The translations under genes and the position numbers were made by a program. Shown here piece by piece: positions 62,916 to 64,000 of a stretch of 64,000 bases of DNA. Within the stretch, counting starts at the first letter, position 1; every line of letters starts with the position of its first letter. Location: NCBI RefSeq assembly GCF_963082655.1, contig NC_081554.1, positions 128,463,962 through 128,527,961 of the forward strand, given 5' to 3'. Below the pieces are notes generated by a model. It ran no database searches. It saw only the letters and a program-made list of their open reading frames with translations, and was not told where the DNA came from. This stretch comes from Stomoxys calcitrans. Taxonomy: Eukaryota; Arthropoda; Insecta; Diptera; Muscidae.

Positions 62916-64000
62916 AAATGCAATATTTAAGATATTGATTTATGTAAATTTAGTTTTTCAGTGCACATGTCATACTGAAAAACTGAAAATAATCTTATTA
63001 TTGGGGTGTATGGGATAGGTGGATGATTCTAATGATCGGTCTCCTAGAATGTGGGATATATCTATTTGTATTCAAAAACTTGTTTGGGCTAAAAGGTTCG
63101 TTTCATAGATATGCGTACTACAATAGCAAAACCATGAAATACAATTGGTTTTATATAAATAACGACCTATCCTGTTTATCTAAACATTTCGACTGTAAAA
63201 GTTTTATAGTAATTTTCTATTTCACTAGACCTATCTGTACGTTTCATTTGAAGACCTTCGATCCACTCCCATTTGCAGTTTGTGGTTGAATCACAACAGT
63301 CGTCGCCTTCATCATCGTGCCATGAAATCATACATCTTAACTAAGAGCTTTTGATTTCGTCTAAAACCTCAATAACATTGTTATTGTCCAAAGTATCGTT
63401 TATTGCAAAATTCATCAGCCTTCAGAGGCATTTCACCATTCATCTACAGCATGACGGAACAGCCACAACCTACTACACTGTAATGATGCCTAGAATGTTG
63501 CCAGTTCTCTCAGCTACGCTCAGATTCAGAATAAAGAACACACACGCACTCCGTGCGGGTCACAAATAGACTTTGGCCAAATTAATTTTGTACAATCCCG
63601 TCACGTTCGTACAGCGTATGGTGTGGTGTGCTGCGGCCTTCTATGGTGATGGCCAAGTGGCAGTAGTCATAGACATGGATATTGTATGCAGGCATCAAGC
63701 GGAAATTGCGGTTAAAACTCAACCGTAGTGATTGGTCCAGTACCAAGCAGCAGACCGCCCATACTCGAACAGGCCTGACAAGCCAAGTCCAGTTATCAAA
63801 GAGTGTTTCAATACCATAGAGAGGGGGCAGATGGTGATAATAAAACGTCATCACTATTGGTTACTAATTCAATAGCTCGGTTTGTGACCATTGAGACTAC
63901 TTACCCATTTCTGGTATAATGAAAAGCTCGAACCTACTCATAAGCAATCCTTCAATGTGATGATGTACTCGAACATACACATGTGAGTGAGTGGGTGTGG
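62916..64000. other. Right-edge interval, no gene recognised
   Basis: There is no match to the repeat families of the window. A plus-strand frame at 63023-63289 (88 codons, rich in Phe, Tyr and Lys) starts with a hydrophobic segment but has no recognisable domain. A minus-strand frame at 63582-63854 is likewise unassigned. The sequence composition differs little from other non-repeat intervals. Confidence 0.45.

Noticed and set aside
63023..63289. 88-codon frame near the right edge
   Set aside because: It has no recognisable domain, and its composition is what AT-rich DNA gives by chance. I cannot exclude an exon but do not support one.

Overview
This window is eukaryotic, AT-rich and packed with the decayed remains of transposable elements. 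I found no convincing host protein-coding gene, rRNA, functional tRNA or CRISPR array. The element types all fit an insect: LOA/R1-like, RTE-like and Jockey-like LINEs, Tc1/mariner elements, non-autonomous Helitrons, Gypsy and BEL/Pao remnants, and above all DINE-1-like interspersed elements. The DINE-like consensus resembles repeats I associate with calyptrate (muscid-type) flies. That species-level placement is inference.

The dominant component is a set of related DINE-like families, called A to E here. Each has (1) a 5' end starting TATACCC that can fold on itself; (2) a conserved core with GTATATATATTCTTGATC and GATCTAGCCATGTCCGTC followed by a GTCCGTCTG microsatellite; (3) a tandem array of monomers close to 153 bp; and (4) a 3' end with a GC-rich hairpin (family A: TTCGGCCCGGCCGAA) followed by about 15-20 nt ending CTTGT at a T-run. 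This matches the anatomy I recall for Drosophila INE-1/DINE-1 (Helentron-associated elements). About 25 copies or fragments lie in both orientations, often nested in each other or in other elements.

Layout: 0.9-3.1 kb LOA-like LINE wreck; 3.1-7.5 kb Tc1/mariner end and DINE families B, A, B, C; 7.7-8.4 kb LINE RNase H; 9.6-12.5 kb family C split by a Helitron; 13.5-16.1 kb family A inside family A; 16.2-18.5 kb LOA-like LINE; 18.6-21.6 kb DINE, SINE and RTE endonuclease; 22.6-26.8 kb family A copies around a BEL/Pao gag remnant and a transposase fragment; 28.0-30.3 kb SINE, family C and a mariner with both ends; 31.1-34.5 kb Helitron with a nested family A; 34.6-37.3 kb LINE RNase H and family B; 38.1-39.4 kb intact-ended Helitron; 39.7-44.7 kb family A, family D and an RTE-like LINE that itself carries a 200-bp LINE insertion with a 9-bp target duplication; 46.3-50.1 kb nested C/RTE/B and an inverted family A pair; 50.1-52.7 kb RT fragments and Gypsy integrase; 53-57.3 kb families A and E and a foldback Tc1/mariner; 58.5-61.7 kb a nearly complete but broken Jockey-like LINE; 61.9-62.9 kb family A. 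The intervals near 8.5-9.6, 12.5-13.4, 21.6-22.6, 26.8-28.0, 30.3-31.1, 44.7-46.3 and 62.9-64.0 kb look closest to single-copy DNA.

All element protein domains carry stops, frameshifts or lost catalytic residues, so nothing here looks autonomous. The value of the window is its insertion record. Several nested insertions can be read to the base, giving target-site rules and relative ages for elements that otherwise look like noise.
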